Origin: Bacteroidota bacterium
Lineage (GTDB): Bacteria; Bacteroidota; Bacteroidia; AKYH767-A; 2013-40CM-41-45
DNA: 64,000 bases
Reading direction: 5' to 3'
Assembly: GCA_016713765.1 (NCBI GenBank)
Contig: JADJON010000003.1
Span: forward strand, 806,001 to 870,000
Shown here: one piece after another, positions 24,860 to 32,899 of the stretch
Numbering within the stretch: the first letter of the stretch is position 1
Layout of the letters: each line of letters starts with the position of its first letter
Translations under genes and position numbers: made by a program
Notes under the pieces: generated by a model
The model's input: the letters and a program-made list of their open reading frames with translations, nothing else
The model's database searches: none
What the model was told of the DNA's origin: nothing

Positions 24860-25810
24860 CTATACAAAAGCTCGCGCAGCTTTCAACTCTTTAAACTTTA
24901 GTGCACTATTTCTCTTTTCATCAATCCAAATCTTTTCATTGTTGGAGTAACTGAAAATGTAGAGTGACGGATTAGTGAGAGCTTTCGATACAACACAAAG
25001 TCGATAGTTATTATCCTTTCTCTTTAACTGGGAATACTCATTATGCGTAAGCTGAACACTTATAACGTCTCCGGAAAGCCCTTTAACCTCCAACATCAAT
25101 CTTGACCTACCCCTTGTAGCCTCTAAGTCCCATCCAACTTTTTCTTCCTCTACAGAAGATATCTTATACCCTAATCTCTGGTAATATTCGCATATTTTAC
25201 TGATTGCAATTTTCTCGACTTTTCTCCTTTTCAAACTGTCCACCTGGAATGATGCACCAACACCTCTAGCCCTAACTTTCGGTAATTTCCCCTTGTTGAT
25301 ATAATCTAAGACTTTTGAAACATATTTTTTGTTATTGAAAGCATACCAAATATTTCGCTGCCCAAAACCACCTTTGCCTCTGGGGACTTCAAATATCCGT
25401 TCATCTTCCGTCAACAAAGTCGCCTTCTTCTGAGGGCACACTACTGAAAAAAGAATTTTTGATTTACGAAATGCACGAGGCTGATTCTGCATAGATCGAT
25501 AAAGCGTGGCATTCTTATACCAGCCGATTATCACATTGCCACCTGTAGGTCTTGTCGCAGTCCAAACAACTGTAACGCCTTCAATAAAATCATCAGAACT
25601 GTCTGCTCCAAGTCTGTCAATATTGATATCTCCTTGTGCTGCGACGTAGCCAAACACTTGACCTTTAAGTGGCGAGAAGTTAAATATTTCGTGCCCCCAT
25701 TTATTCTTTTTTATGTAGGCACCTCCCCCAATAGCGGTGTCGTTGCGCAATCCAGTATAGCTGCGCATCCAGGCAACGTTGAAAAAAATAATTTTTTTAC
25801 CAGTACTCAT
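24860..25810 (-). CDS. DUF3883-containing nuclease-like protein
   Basis: A 316-residue protein with two parts. The C-terminal third is a DUF3883 (NO VEIN C-terminal) domain: YYQRLGYKISSVEEEKVGWD, LEATRGRSRLMLEVKGLSG; the D...E-x-K pattern is that of restriction-like nucleases. The N-terminal half (about 1-170) is not one I can name. It contains WMRSYTGLRNDTAIGGG, GYVAAQGDINIDRLGA and IIGWYKNATLYRSM, a pattern met in other restriction-associated proteins. The gene is AT-rich, lies upstream of hsdR on the same strand, and has its own possible -7 box (TATCTTCA, 25831-25838). A single-protein restriction or modified-DNA sensing role is plausible but unproven. Confidence 0.68.
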   Translation of the reverse strand: MSTGKKIIFFNVAWMRSYTGLRNDTAIGGGAYIKKNKWGHEIFNFSPLKGQVFGYVAAQGDINIDRLGADSSDDFIEGVTVVWTATRPTGGNVIIGWYKNATLYRSMQNQPRAFRKSKILFSVVCPQKKATLLTEDERIFEVPRGKGGFGQRNIWYAFNNKKYVSKVLDYINKGKLPKVRARGVGASFQVDSLKRRKVEKIAISKICEYYQRLGYKISSVEEEKVGWDLEATRGRSRLMLEVKGLSGDVISVQLTHNEYSQLKRKDNNYRLCVVSKALTNPSLYIFSYSNNEKIWIDEKRNSALKFKELKAARAFV

Positions 25811-26050
25811 CGGTAGTTAGATCTGCATGCTGAAGATAGTACATATTCTTAATTGCTGATATTTCGCCACGATTTTAATATCTCGCCTTCACATTCTTTA
25901 CGGCATTCACCAAATATTTTCGATGTCGACTTCGATCCACCATTGAATTGAAAGCAACAAAGCACGCCCTCGATAATCCAGATGACGAATCCCAAATTTA
26001 CAGGAAGATTTTTCGTCCAAAATAAAACCCAACTACACCTTTAAAACTAC
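25811..26050. other. AT-rich gap without a gene
   Basis: 240 bp with stop codons in all frames and no recognised repeat. It probably contains the promoter of the DUF3883 gene (near 25831-25838, minus strand) and the end of the toxin-antitoxin transcript. Confidence 0.4.
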
Positions 26051-26545
26051 TCACGAATCCGCCTTCTGCAACACTACCTTTTGATAGTCGTACTTCCGGT
26101 ACTTCCTGATCTTCTCCTTCTCGCCGGCCAGGTCGAGCAGCTCATTCTTGACCTGGAGGTAATACCAGAGCTCCGGCGGTGTATGCAGGAAGTGGCTCAG
26201 CTTCATGACCAGATCGCTGTTCAGCTTACGTTCGCCGGTGAAGTATTTGTAGAGGTTGGAATCCTGCATTTCAAAGATGTCCGCCAGCTCCCGTTGGCTG
26301 ATCGACAGGGCCTTCAGGTACAACTTCACGAAATCGAGCACGCTCATTCTATGCTCGTGTGCATCCCGCTCGATATAGTCTTCCAGCTGATAGCGGATCG
26401 CGAGTAATTCATTCCGGAGTTTCCGCTCCCTGGACTGTTTCGCGGATTCGGTCAGGATATGTTCCCGAAGCTTTGACACTTTACCGGTTTCCCGGATGCG
26501 GTTAGCATCCGTTTCTTTGGTTTTCGTCTTTCTTGCAGTCTTCAT
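26051..26545 (-). CDS. XRE-family helix-turn-helix protein, probable antitoxin
   Basis: A 164-residue protein. The central region (LKALSISQRELADIFEMQDS, NLYKYFTGERKLNSDLVMKL) is a clear lambda-repressor-like helix-turn-helix of the HigA/XRE type. The N-terminus is very basic (KTARKTKTKETDANR), followed by a helical segment (LREHILTESAKQSRERKLRN), and the C-terminus is also helical. It lies 45 bp downstream of the 26591-27100 gene on the same strand. Twin palindromes lie before the pair. Gene order (toxin candidate first) and the operators fit a HigBA-like autoregulated module. The partner, however, is not a RelE fold. The antitoxin role is inferred. Confidence 0.72.
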   Translation of the reverse strand: MKTARKTKTKETDANRIRETGKVSKLREHILTESAKQSRERKLRNELLAIRYQLEDYIERDAHEHRMSVLDFVKLYLKALSISQRELADIFEMQDSNLYKYFTGERKLNSDLVMKLSHFLHTPPELWYYLQVKNELLDLAGEKEKIRKYRKYDYQKVVLQKADS

Positions 26546-26590
26546 CGTTCGAGTATGGTTCGTTGGTTGTATCAGGCTATCCGATCGCGA

Positions 26591-27100
26591 TCACCGCAGG
26601 TACCGGTCTATCAATGCCTCTCCGTCTTCCGGGCTGATCACCAGGGTGGTCGTGCCGGCCAATCGCTTCGCTTTGTATTGGGTGCAATAATGCGCCATTA
26701 ATTGGATCTCCTCTTTCTTGTCGGGCTCCTGCACATCGAAGGCCAGCCATCCCTTATAAGGCCCCTCTCCCAGGATAAAACTCAAGCGGCAGGCAAACGC
26801 GATCAGGCATCCGGCAACCCGGTCGTATCGTTTGCCTTTGCCCCGGTTATGCGGAGCAAGCTCGATGAACGCCATGTAGGGCTCGGTCTCGTTCAGCATC
26901 TTGTAGATCAGGCATCCTTCGATCTCCTCCGGCGACGCGTGGGTCACCAGCACATAGGTCCGGGCACCCTTCGCCTTCGCATGTTTTGGGAAGTTGAAGC
27001 GCCAACCTTCCTGAAGGGATGGCAGGCGTGTCCCCTTGTTGTTTTCCCGAATTTCTGCATCAACTTCCTTCCCTTCCTGATCCAGGAGCCTGACTCTCAT
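26591..27100 (-). CDS. GNAT-like protein, candidate toxin paired with an XRE antitoxin
   Basis: A 169-residue protein. The middle reads YMAFIELAPHNRGKGKRYDR followed by VAGCLIAFACRLSFIL. A beta strand, then R-G-x-G-x and a hydrophobic helix, resembles the acetyl-CoA pyrophosphate loop of GNAT acetyltransferases. A further strand, YKGWLAFDVQ, and MAHYCTQYKAKR near the end also fit the fold. GNAT toxins that acetylate aminoacyl-tRNA are usually paired with RHH antitoxins (TacAT); pairing with an XRE protein is less common. Twin operators 35 bp upstream suggest tight autoregulation. The fold assignment is by eye. It could also be a non-toxic accessory acetyltransferase. Confidence 0.5.
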   Translation of the reverse strand: MRVRLLDQEGKEVDAEIRENNKGTRLPSLQEGWRFNFPKHAKAKGARTYVLVTHASPEEIEGCLIYKMLNETEPYMAFIELAPHNRGKGKRYDRVAGCLIAFACRLSFILGEGPYKGWLAFDVQEPDKKEEIQLMAHYCTQYKAKRLAGTTTLVISPEDGEALIDRYLR

Positions 27101-27134
27101 ACCTTAAAACTTGATATTTCCCATCCAATACGAA

Positions 27135-27167
27135 TATACAAAATGTATAAGATTATACAAAATGTAT
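27135..27167. promoter_or_regulatory. Twin palindromic operators of the toxin-antitoxin-like pair
   Basis: Two copies of ATACAAAATGTAT (27136-27148 and 27155-27167), each a perfect ATACA/TGTAT inverted repeat around AAA. Their centres are 19 bp apart, nearly two helical turns, so two repressor dimers could bind the same face. They lie 35 bp upstream of the first gene of the pair. Confidence 0.75.
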
Positions 27168-27367
27168 CATGTTGAATTTTAGTACTGTCTTGATTATAAA
27201 TACATTACAATCATCGTAGCAGCCCGCTTTGCTTCCAAAATACTGCAGTATTGCCGAACCAGGTAGTTATCCGTTGCTTCCAACGTGCACAACGGTTTCG
27301 ATTATTCCCCATGGACCATCGCTCGCTGATTGGCAGTCAATTTCTCTACCTTAGTAAAAAACCCCCC

Positions 27368-28606
27368 ATGCGTAGCCTGCTCGCCATTTCCGTTCTACTC
27401 CTCGCCTCCCTCCCCGCCTCCGCCCAGAGCGACACGCCCTGCAACGCTCCCCTGCTGCCGGTGGCGGAGGATACGTGCAGCTTTGTGACGGTGAACACGG
27501 CCGGGGCGCTGTATCAATCGGACCCGGCCAACGGCGGGCTCGCGCCCTGCGCGTTTCCGGGATCGCCGGATGTGTGGTACGCGGTGATCGTGCCGCCATC
27601 GGGCGCCATCAGCTTCACCACCCGCGAGGGCAGCATCACCGACGCGGGCATGGCCGTGTACGCCGGTCCCTGTACCGCGCCCGTCCTGCTCGAATGCGAC
27701 GACGATGACGCCGCCGGCTTCATGGCCGTGGTCGATCGCAGCGACTTCCCGCCCGGCGATACACTCTTCATCCGTCTCTGGAAAGCGGCCGGCAGCGGCA
27801 CGGGCACCTTTGAGCTTTGCGCGGTGGAGTCGCATGCCGACTGCCGCGTGGCCACGCCGATCTGCGAGACCACCCGCGTCGAAGGCAACGCCTACGGCCC
27901 CGGCTCCAACCAGGACGCCTTCGCCAACTTCTGCGATATCTCGGAGTTCCAGTCGCACTGGTTCACCTGGCGCTTCCTGAGCTCGGGTACGTTCTGGTTC
28001 AAGATCTTCCCCGACTCGGTGGCCACGGGCTTCTACCCCGACTACGACTGGCTGCTCTGGCAGGACAACGCCCCTGGCTTTTGCAGCGCGTTCAACAACA
28101 ACCTGCCGCCCATGGCCTGCAACGGCAGCAGCTCCACCGGACCCAGCGGCGAAACCGGCCTCGATACCAGCGGCACCTCATTCTCCGTGCCGGCCGGACC
28201 GGGTAACCCCTTCTGCCCCATCCTCAACGTGAACGCCGGCGAGACCTACTACCTCCTGCTGAACAACTTCTCCACCAGCAGCACCGGCTTCACCCTCCGC
28301 CTCGGCGGCAGCGCCGTGACGGATTGCGACATCCTCACCTCCGTCGCCTCCGCGACTTCAACCACACGCAACAACCGCTTCGACTGCTACCCCGTGCCCG
28401 CGCGTGAGCGCGTGTACCTCCGCGCACACGTGCGCACCCAGGGCTACACCTACACCGTACTCGACCTCCTCGGCCGCACGATCCTCCCCACCCAAGCCCT
28501 CCAACCCGACACCTTCCTCGACCGCGCCACCATCGGCAGCGGCACGTTCTTCGTCATCATCGGGAATGGGGAGTGGCGGGAGGTTGAGCGGGTGGTGGTG
28601 GAGTGA
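27368..28606 (+). CDS. Secreted protein with T9SS type A sorting domain
   Basis: A 412-residue protein with a signal peptide (MRSLLAISVLLLASLPASAQ) from the ATG at 27368; a longer upstream frame is open but would bury the signal. The mature part holds several disulphide-rich beta domains (DVWYAVIVPPSGAISFTTRE, LDTSGTSFSVPAGP, GETYYLLLNNFSTSSTGFTL). The last 80 residues (NNRFDCYPVPARERVYLRAH ... YTVLDLLGRTIL ... GTFFVII) have the layout of a type A C-terminal sorting domain. The protein should be exported by Sec, moved through the outer membrane by the type IX system and anchored at the cell surface. Its binding partner or activity is unknown. Confidence 0.85.
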   Translation: MRSLLAISVLLLASLPASAQSDTPCNAPLLPVAEDTCSFVTVNTAGALYQSDPANGGLAPCAFPGSPDVWYAVIVPPSGAISFTTREGSITDAGMAVYAGPCTAPVLLECDDDDAAGFMAVVDRSDFPPGDTLFIRLWKAAGSGTGTFELCAVESHADCRVATPICETTRVEGNAYGPGSNQDAFANFCDISEFQSHWFTWRFLSSGTFWFKIFPDSVATGFYPDYDWLLWQDNAPGFCSAFNNNLPPMACNGSSSTGPSGETGLDTSGTSFSVPAGPGNPFCPILNVNAGETYYLLLNNFSTSSTGFTLRLGGSAVTDCDILTSVASATSTTRNNRFDCYPVPARERVYLRAHVRTQGYTYTVLDLLGRTILPTQALQPDTFLDRATIGSGTFFVIIGNGEWREVERVVVE

Positions 28607-28745
28607 GGGACGAGATAGAGTTGCGAGGAACGAGACCGAGACCGAGGAAGGAGGGACGAGGGACGAGGGACGAGGGACGAAGTAGAGTTGCGAGGAACGA
28701 GACCGAGACCGAGGAAGGAGGGACGAGGGACGAGGGACGAGACCG
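28604..28745. repeat. Composite repeat: 58-nt unit twice plus GGGACGA heptamers
   Basis: A unit starting TAGAGTTGCGAGGAACGAGA and ending in three or four GGGACGA heptamers occurs at 28616-28680 and again at 28683-28741. A third, diverged copy is at 35862-35920. Confidence 0.85.
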
Positions 28746-28819
28746 AGGGTTAGATGCGAGGAGCGAGGAGCGAGGAGCGAGAAAATGGATGCGGTTTCGG
28801 CTCTGGCTGTTACCAAAAA

Positions 28820-28902
28820 CTATTCGCTAATCGCTATTCGCTATTCGCTACTTACTGTTCACTAAAAAAACTATTCGCTGTTCGCTATTCGCTATTCGCT
28901 AA
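28820..28902. repeat. Heptamer tandem repeat, unit GCTATTC
   Basis: GCTATTC, GCTAATC, GCTATTC, GCTATTC, GCTACTT, then after a short A-tract GCTGTTC, GCTATTC, GCTATTC. The tract runs to within 20 bp of the prenyl synthase promoter. Confidence 0.85.
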
Positions 28903-28921
28903 GAAGCAAACCGCCAATCCG

Positions 28922-28929
28922 TACCTTTG
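28922..28929 (+). promoter_or_regulatory. -7 promoter box of the prenyl synthase-dnaG operon
   Basis: TACCTTTG matches TAnnTTTG; the ATG of the first gene follows 9 bp later. Confidence 0.65.
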
Positions 28930-28938
28930 CCGCCTGCT

Positions 28939-29916
28939 ATGTCCCAAAAACTGGACGAAATAAAGGCGCCGATCGCGCCGGTGATGGAGGAGTTCGAACG
29001 GAAGTTCCGGGAGTCGATGAAGAGTCCGGTGCCGCTGCTCGACCGCATCACGCACTACATCGTCAAGCGCAAGGGCAAGCAGATGCGGCCGATGTTCGTG
29101 TTCCTCTCGGCCGGACTGCACGGACCGGTGGGTGATACCAGCCACCGCGCCGCCACGCTCATCGAGCTGCTGCACACGGCCACGCTCGTCCACGACGACG
29201 TGGTCGACGATTCCAACGAGCGCCGGGGCTTCTTCAGCCTGAACGCGCTGTGGAAGAACAAGATCGCGGTGCTGGTGGGCGACTACCTGCTGAGCAAGGG
29301 CTTGCTGTTGTCGATCGGCAACAAGGACTTCCGCCTGCTCGAGCTGGTCTCCGAGGCCGTGAAGGTGATGAGCGAGGGCGAGCTGCTGCAGATCGAAAAG
29401 GCCAGGCGGCTCGACATCACCGAGGACATCTACTACGAGATCATCCGCCGCAAGACGGCTTCGCTCATCGCCGCCTGCTGCGCCTGCGGGGCTTCCTCGG
29501 CCGGGGCGAGCGACGAGACCGTGCAGCAGATGCACCGCTTCGGCGAACTGATCGGCATCGCCTTCCAGATCAAGGACGACCTCTTCGACTACGGTCCCGA
29601 AGGCGTCATCGGCAAACCGACCGGCATCGACATCAAGGAAAGCAAGATGACCCTGCCGCTGATCCACGCGCTGTCGAAGGCCTCACAGGCCGACAAGAAG
29701 CGGATCATCCACATCATCAAGAACCACAACACGGACAACAAGAAGGTACGCGAAGTCATCCGCTTCGTGGAAAGCTCCGGCGGCATCACCTATGCCACCG
29801 AACGCATGTACCATTATCAGGAGGAAGCCTTCCGCCTGCTCGACACCTTTCCGGCCAACGCCTACCGCGATTCGCTCCGCAGCCTCGTTCGTTACACCAC
29901 CGAACGCCCGCTCTGA
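28939..29916 (+). CDS. All-trans polyprenyl diphosphate synthase (IspA/IspB-like)
   Basis: A 325-residue enzyme from the ATG at 28939 (MSQKLDEIKAPIAPVM). The first Asp-rich motif is LVHDDVVDDSNERRG (about residues 85-100, DDxxxD) and the second is FQIKDDLFDY (about 212). Together they bind Mg-diphosphate and identify an all-trans prenyl transferase. The product is probably the octaprenyl or similar side chain of menaquinone, as for most Bacteroidota enzymes of this length; chain length cannot be read from sequence. A TTG further upstream lies within the promoter box. The next gene overlaps its stop by one base, so the two are coupled. Confidence 0.92.
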   Translation: MSQKLDEIKAPIAPVMEEFERKFRESMKSPVPLLDRITHYIVKRKGKQMRPMFVFLSAGLHGPVGDTSHRAATLIELLHTATLVHDDVVDDSNERRGFFSLNALWKNKIAVLVGDYLLSKGLLLSIGNKDFRLLELVSEAVKVMSEGELLQIEKARRLDITEDIYYEIIRRKTASLIAACCACGASSAGASDETVQQMHRFGELIGIAFQIKDDLFDYGPEGVIGKPTGIDIKESKMTLPLIHALSKASQADKKRIIHIIKNHNTDNKKVREVIRFVESSGGITYATERMYHYQEEAFRLLDTFPANAYRDSLRSLVRYTTERPL

Positions 29917-30920
29917 TGAACCTGCGCAAGTCGTACTACCTGCTGTCAACGCTGCTGTTACTCGGCGCGGCCTTTCTTGCCCTGTCGCCTTCGTTCGTGC
30001 AGCCGGATTTCATCCTGCCCAAGCGTGTCGATTCCCTTTTCGTCATTTACGAAACCGAAACGGCGCATCGTGTCAACCAACAAGCCGACACCCTGCCGCT
30101 GGCCGCGCCGCTCTTCAATCCCGGCGAACTGGGACTGGCGTACGAACAACTGCGCATCTACACCAGCGACAGCATCGTCCTGCACGGCTGGTATGTGCCC
30201 TGTGGGGACACGGCTGCGAATACCTTGCTGTTGGTCCACGACCTCAACGACAGCAAGCTGCGGCTGCTCGACGCGGTGAAACAGTTCCACGACCGCGGCC
30301 TACACGTGGCGGTGTTCGACCTGCGCGCGCACGGCGAGAGCGAAGGAAAGATCTTCTCGCCCGGCATGATCGCGGTGGAAGACCTCAAGCACGTGACCGA
30401 CGCCCTGCTGCGACGAACGGAGACGAAGCACATCTGCCTGATGGGCTACGGGATCGGTTCGGCCATCGTGTTGCAGTCGGCGGTGGTCGACGGACGCGCC
30501 GACGCGCTCGTGTTGCAGAGCCCGTTCGCCAACCTCGAGAACTACCTGGCCCGCTATGCCTACGCGAAGTGGGGACGGCTGAAACCCCTTTGGTACCCTG
30601 TTTTCCACCGGAAAACGGAACAATTGCTGGGCCACCCCGTCGAAGCCATGGACCTGCCCCTGCTCGCCAGCGTGGTGAAAACTCCCACCCTGGTCGTGAC
30701 CGGCAGCGAGGACGAGCTGGTCTTCCCGACCGAATCCCTGGCCGTTTTCGACTCCTCCGCCGCTCCGAAAAAAGACTTACTTTTGATACGCAAGGCGGGG
30801 CACCAGAACATCGACGAACTGGGCGGGGCGGACTATTACAACCGCATCGCCGCGTTCCTGGTGACCGCGGTTCCCAGAAAACAGCAGAAAACGCGTTTCA
30901 AACGACTGGCGCAGCTATGA
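29916..30920 (+). CDS. Membrane-anchored alpha/beta hydrolase
   Basis: A 334-residue protein with an N-terminal membrane anchor or signal (YYLLSTLLLLGAAFLALSPS). The alpha/beta hydrolase fold shows LLLVHDLNDSKLRLLDAV (about 105), FDLRAHGES and the nucleophile-elbow region LMGYGIGSAIVLQSA (GxGxG, where the usual Ser position is Ile: G-Y-G-I-G-S). The acid and base residues could be Asp in TGSEDELVFP and His in RKAGHQNI. The canonical GxSxG elbow is not present; the nearest Ser is in IGSAI. It may therefore be catalytically altered. It overlaps the prenyl synthase stop by one base and dnaG by four bases, so all three are one operon. The substrate is unknown. Confidence 0.75.
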   Translation: MNLRKSYYLLSTLLLLGAAFLALSPSFVQPDFILPKRVDSLFVIYETETAHRVNQQADTLPLAAPLFNPGELGLAYEQLRIYTSDSIVLHGWYVPCGDTAANTLLLVHDLNDSKLRLLDAVKQFHDRGLHVAVFDLRAHGESEGKIFSPGMIAVEDLKHVTDALLRRTETKHICLMGYGIGSAIVLQSAVVDGRADALVLQSPFANLENYLARYAYAKWGRLKPLWYPVFHRKTEQLLGHPVEAMDLPLLASVVKTPTLVVTGSEDELVFPTESLAVFDSSAAPKKDLLLIRKAGHQNIDELGGADYYNRIAAFLVTAVPRKQQKTRFKRLAQL

Positions 30921-32890
30921 TCGCGCGCGAGACCATCGACCGGATCCTTGACGCCGTCCGCATCGATGAGGTGGTCGGCGATTTCGTCCAGCTTAAAAAG
31001 CGTGGCACGAACCTGCTCGGCCTTTGCCCGTTCCACAACGAGAAAACCCCTTCGTTCAACGTCAACCCGGTCCGCAACATCTACAAGTGTTTCGGCTGCG
31101 GCAAGGGCGGCGACGCGGTGAACTTCGTGATGGAGCACGAGCACTACAGCTACCCGGAAGCCCTGCGGTACCTGGCCAAGCGCTACAACATCGAGATCGA
31201 AGAAACCGCGCCCGACCCGCAGGAAGCGCAACTGCGCGACGAACGGGAAAGCCTCTACATCCTCAACAGCTACGCGCAGCGCGTCTTTTCCGAGCAGTTG
31301 TTCGAGGACGAGGAAGGCCGTGCCATCGGCATGTCCTACTTCCGTGAGCGCGGATTCTCCGAAGAAACGATCAAGACCTTCCAACTCGGCTTCAGCCGCT
31401 CCGACTGGAGCGCGTTCGCGGAGCGCGCGGTGAAGGAAGGGTACAAGGAAGAGTACCTCGAAAAGACCGGGCTGTGCATCCGCAAGGACAACGGCAAGCT
31501 GTTCGACCGCTTCCGCGGGCGCGTCATGTTCCCGATCCACAACCTGAGCGGTCGGGTGATCGGTTTCGGCGGGCGCGTGCTGAAGAAGGACGACAAGACC
31601 GCCAAGTACCTCAACTCGCCCGAGTCGGAGATCTACCACAAGAGCAAATCGCTCTACGGGATCTACTTCGCCAAGAAGGCGATCGTGCAGCTCGACAACT
31701 GCTACCTCGTCGAAGGCTATACCGACGTGATCTCGCTCCACCAGGCGGGCATCGAGAACGTAGTGGCCAGCAGCGGCACCTCGCTCACCAGCGAGCAGAT
31801 CCGGCTGATCGGTCGTTATACGAAGAACATCACCGTCCTGTACGACGGCGACGCGGCGGGCATCAAGGCCTCGCTGCGCGGGATCGATCTGATCCTCGAA
31901 GAAGGACTGAACGTGAAGGTCGTCCTCTTTCCTGACGGCGACGATCCCGACTCCTATACGCGGAAGCACGGCAGCAGCTCGACGGTCGATTTCATCGAAG
32001 CGAACGCCAAGGATTTCGTCCTGTTCAAGACCGGCCTGCTGCTCGACGACGTGAAAAACGACCCGGTACGCAAAGCCGGGCTCATCCGCGACGTGGTGGA
32101 AACGATCGGTCACATTCCCGATCCGATCCTGCGTTCGACCTATACCAAGCAGTGCAGCGCCTTGCTCGACATCCAGGAGAACATCCTCGTTTCGGAGCTG
32201 AACAAGATCCGCCGGAACCAACTGAAGAAAGAGACCGGCGCACCGGAAATCGACGAGCTGTTGACGGTTACGATCGCGCCGCCACAGACACCGGCGGACG
32301 ACCTTTCGACCGAAGCGCAGGAGCAGCACATCATCCGCCTGCTCGTGCAGTACGGCGAAAAGGCGATCGAATTCAAAGAGGACATCGAAGACCCGGAGCG
32401 GCCGGGGCATTACGTGCAACAGGTCCATCACGTCAGTGTGAGCCGTTTCATCGTGGAAGAGATCGCCCACGACGGGATCGAGTTCGAACATCCGGTGTAC
32501 AACCGTTTACTGCGTCTGTACGTCGAATCCGCCAAGGCGAATCCCGATGCTTCACCCGATGTGGACCGCCTCATCCAGGAATCGGACGCGCCGGTTCGGG
32601 AAGTGCTGGTGGAACTGCTGAGTCCGCGTTACACGCTCAGCGACAACTGGGCCATCATGCACCAGATCGAGGTGCCGCTGGAAGAAAATCTGCTGCGGCA
32701 GCAGGTGGAACAGTCGGTGTACCACCTCAAGAACAAGAAAGTGATGCGCCTGCTGGAAGAAAGCCGTCAGCGACTCAAAGAAGCGCACACGAACGGCGAA
32801 GACTTCACCGCGCTGCTGGAACGCCACCAGCACCTCGAACGGGTGAAGCAGGAGATCTCCCGGATATTGGGGATCGACGTACTCCGATAA
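30917..32890 (+). CDS. dnaG: DNA primase
   Basis: A 657-residue primase from the ATG at 30917 (MIARETIDRILDAVRID). The N-terminal CHC2 zinc ribbon is intact (CPFHNEKTPSFNVNP, then YKCFGCGKGG). The TOPRIM catalytic core shows VEGYTDVISLHQ (Glu) and DGDAAG (DxD). The C-terminal third would be the helicase-binding domain; it is diverged, as usual for Bacteroidota. DnaG makes RNA primers at the replication fork. The start overlaps the hydrolase stop by 4 bp (ATGA), an uncommon partner for dnaG. The usual rpsU-dnaG-rpoD arrangement is absent. It converges with the pseudouridine synthase gene, 9 bp away. Confidence 0.95.
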   Translation: MIARETIDRILDAVRIDEVVGDFVQLKKRGTNLLGLCPFHNEKTPSFNVNPVRNIYKCFGCGKGGDAVNFVMEHEHYSYPEALRYLAKRYNIEIEETAPDPQEAQLRDERESLYILNSYAQRVFSEQLFEDEEGRAIGMSYFRERGFSEETIKTFQLGFSRSDWSAFAERAVKEGYKEEYLEKTGLCIRKDNGKLFDRFRGRVMFPIHNLSGRVIGFGGRVLKKDDKTAKYLNSPESEIYHKSKSLYGIYFAKKAIVQLDNCYLVEGYTDVISLHQAGIENVVASSGTSLTSEQIRLIGRYTKNITVLYDGDAAGIKASLRGIDLILEEGLNVKVVLFPDGDDPDSYTRKHGSSSTVDFIEANAKDFVLFKTGLLLDDVKNDPVRKAGLIRDVVETIGHIPDPILRSTYTKQCSALLDIQENILVSELNKIRRNQLKKETGAPEIDELLTVTIAPPQTPADDLSTEAQEQHIIRLLVQYGEKAIEFKEDIEDPERPGHYVQQVHHVSVSRFIVEEIAHDGIEFEHPVYNRLLRLYVESAKANPDASPDVDRLIQESDAPVREVLVELLSPRYTLSDNWAIMHQIEVPLEENLLRQQVEQSVYHLKNKKVMRLLEESRQRLKEAHTNGEDFTALLERHQHLERVKQEISRILGIDVLR

Positions 32891-32899
32891 AATTTACGA

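Noticed and set aside
28603..28830. Small plus-strand frame of charged repeats after the T9SS gene
   Set aside because: It is coded wholly by the GGGACGA composite repeat and has no promoter.
30836..32491. Minus-strand open frame opposite dnaG
   Set aside because: dnaG zinc ribbon and TOPRIM motifs lie on the plus strand. The antisense frame is a shadow.
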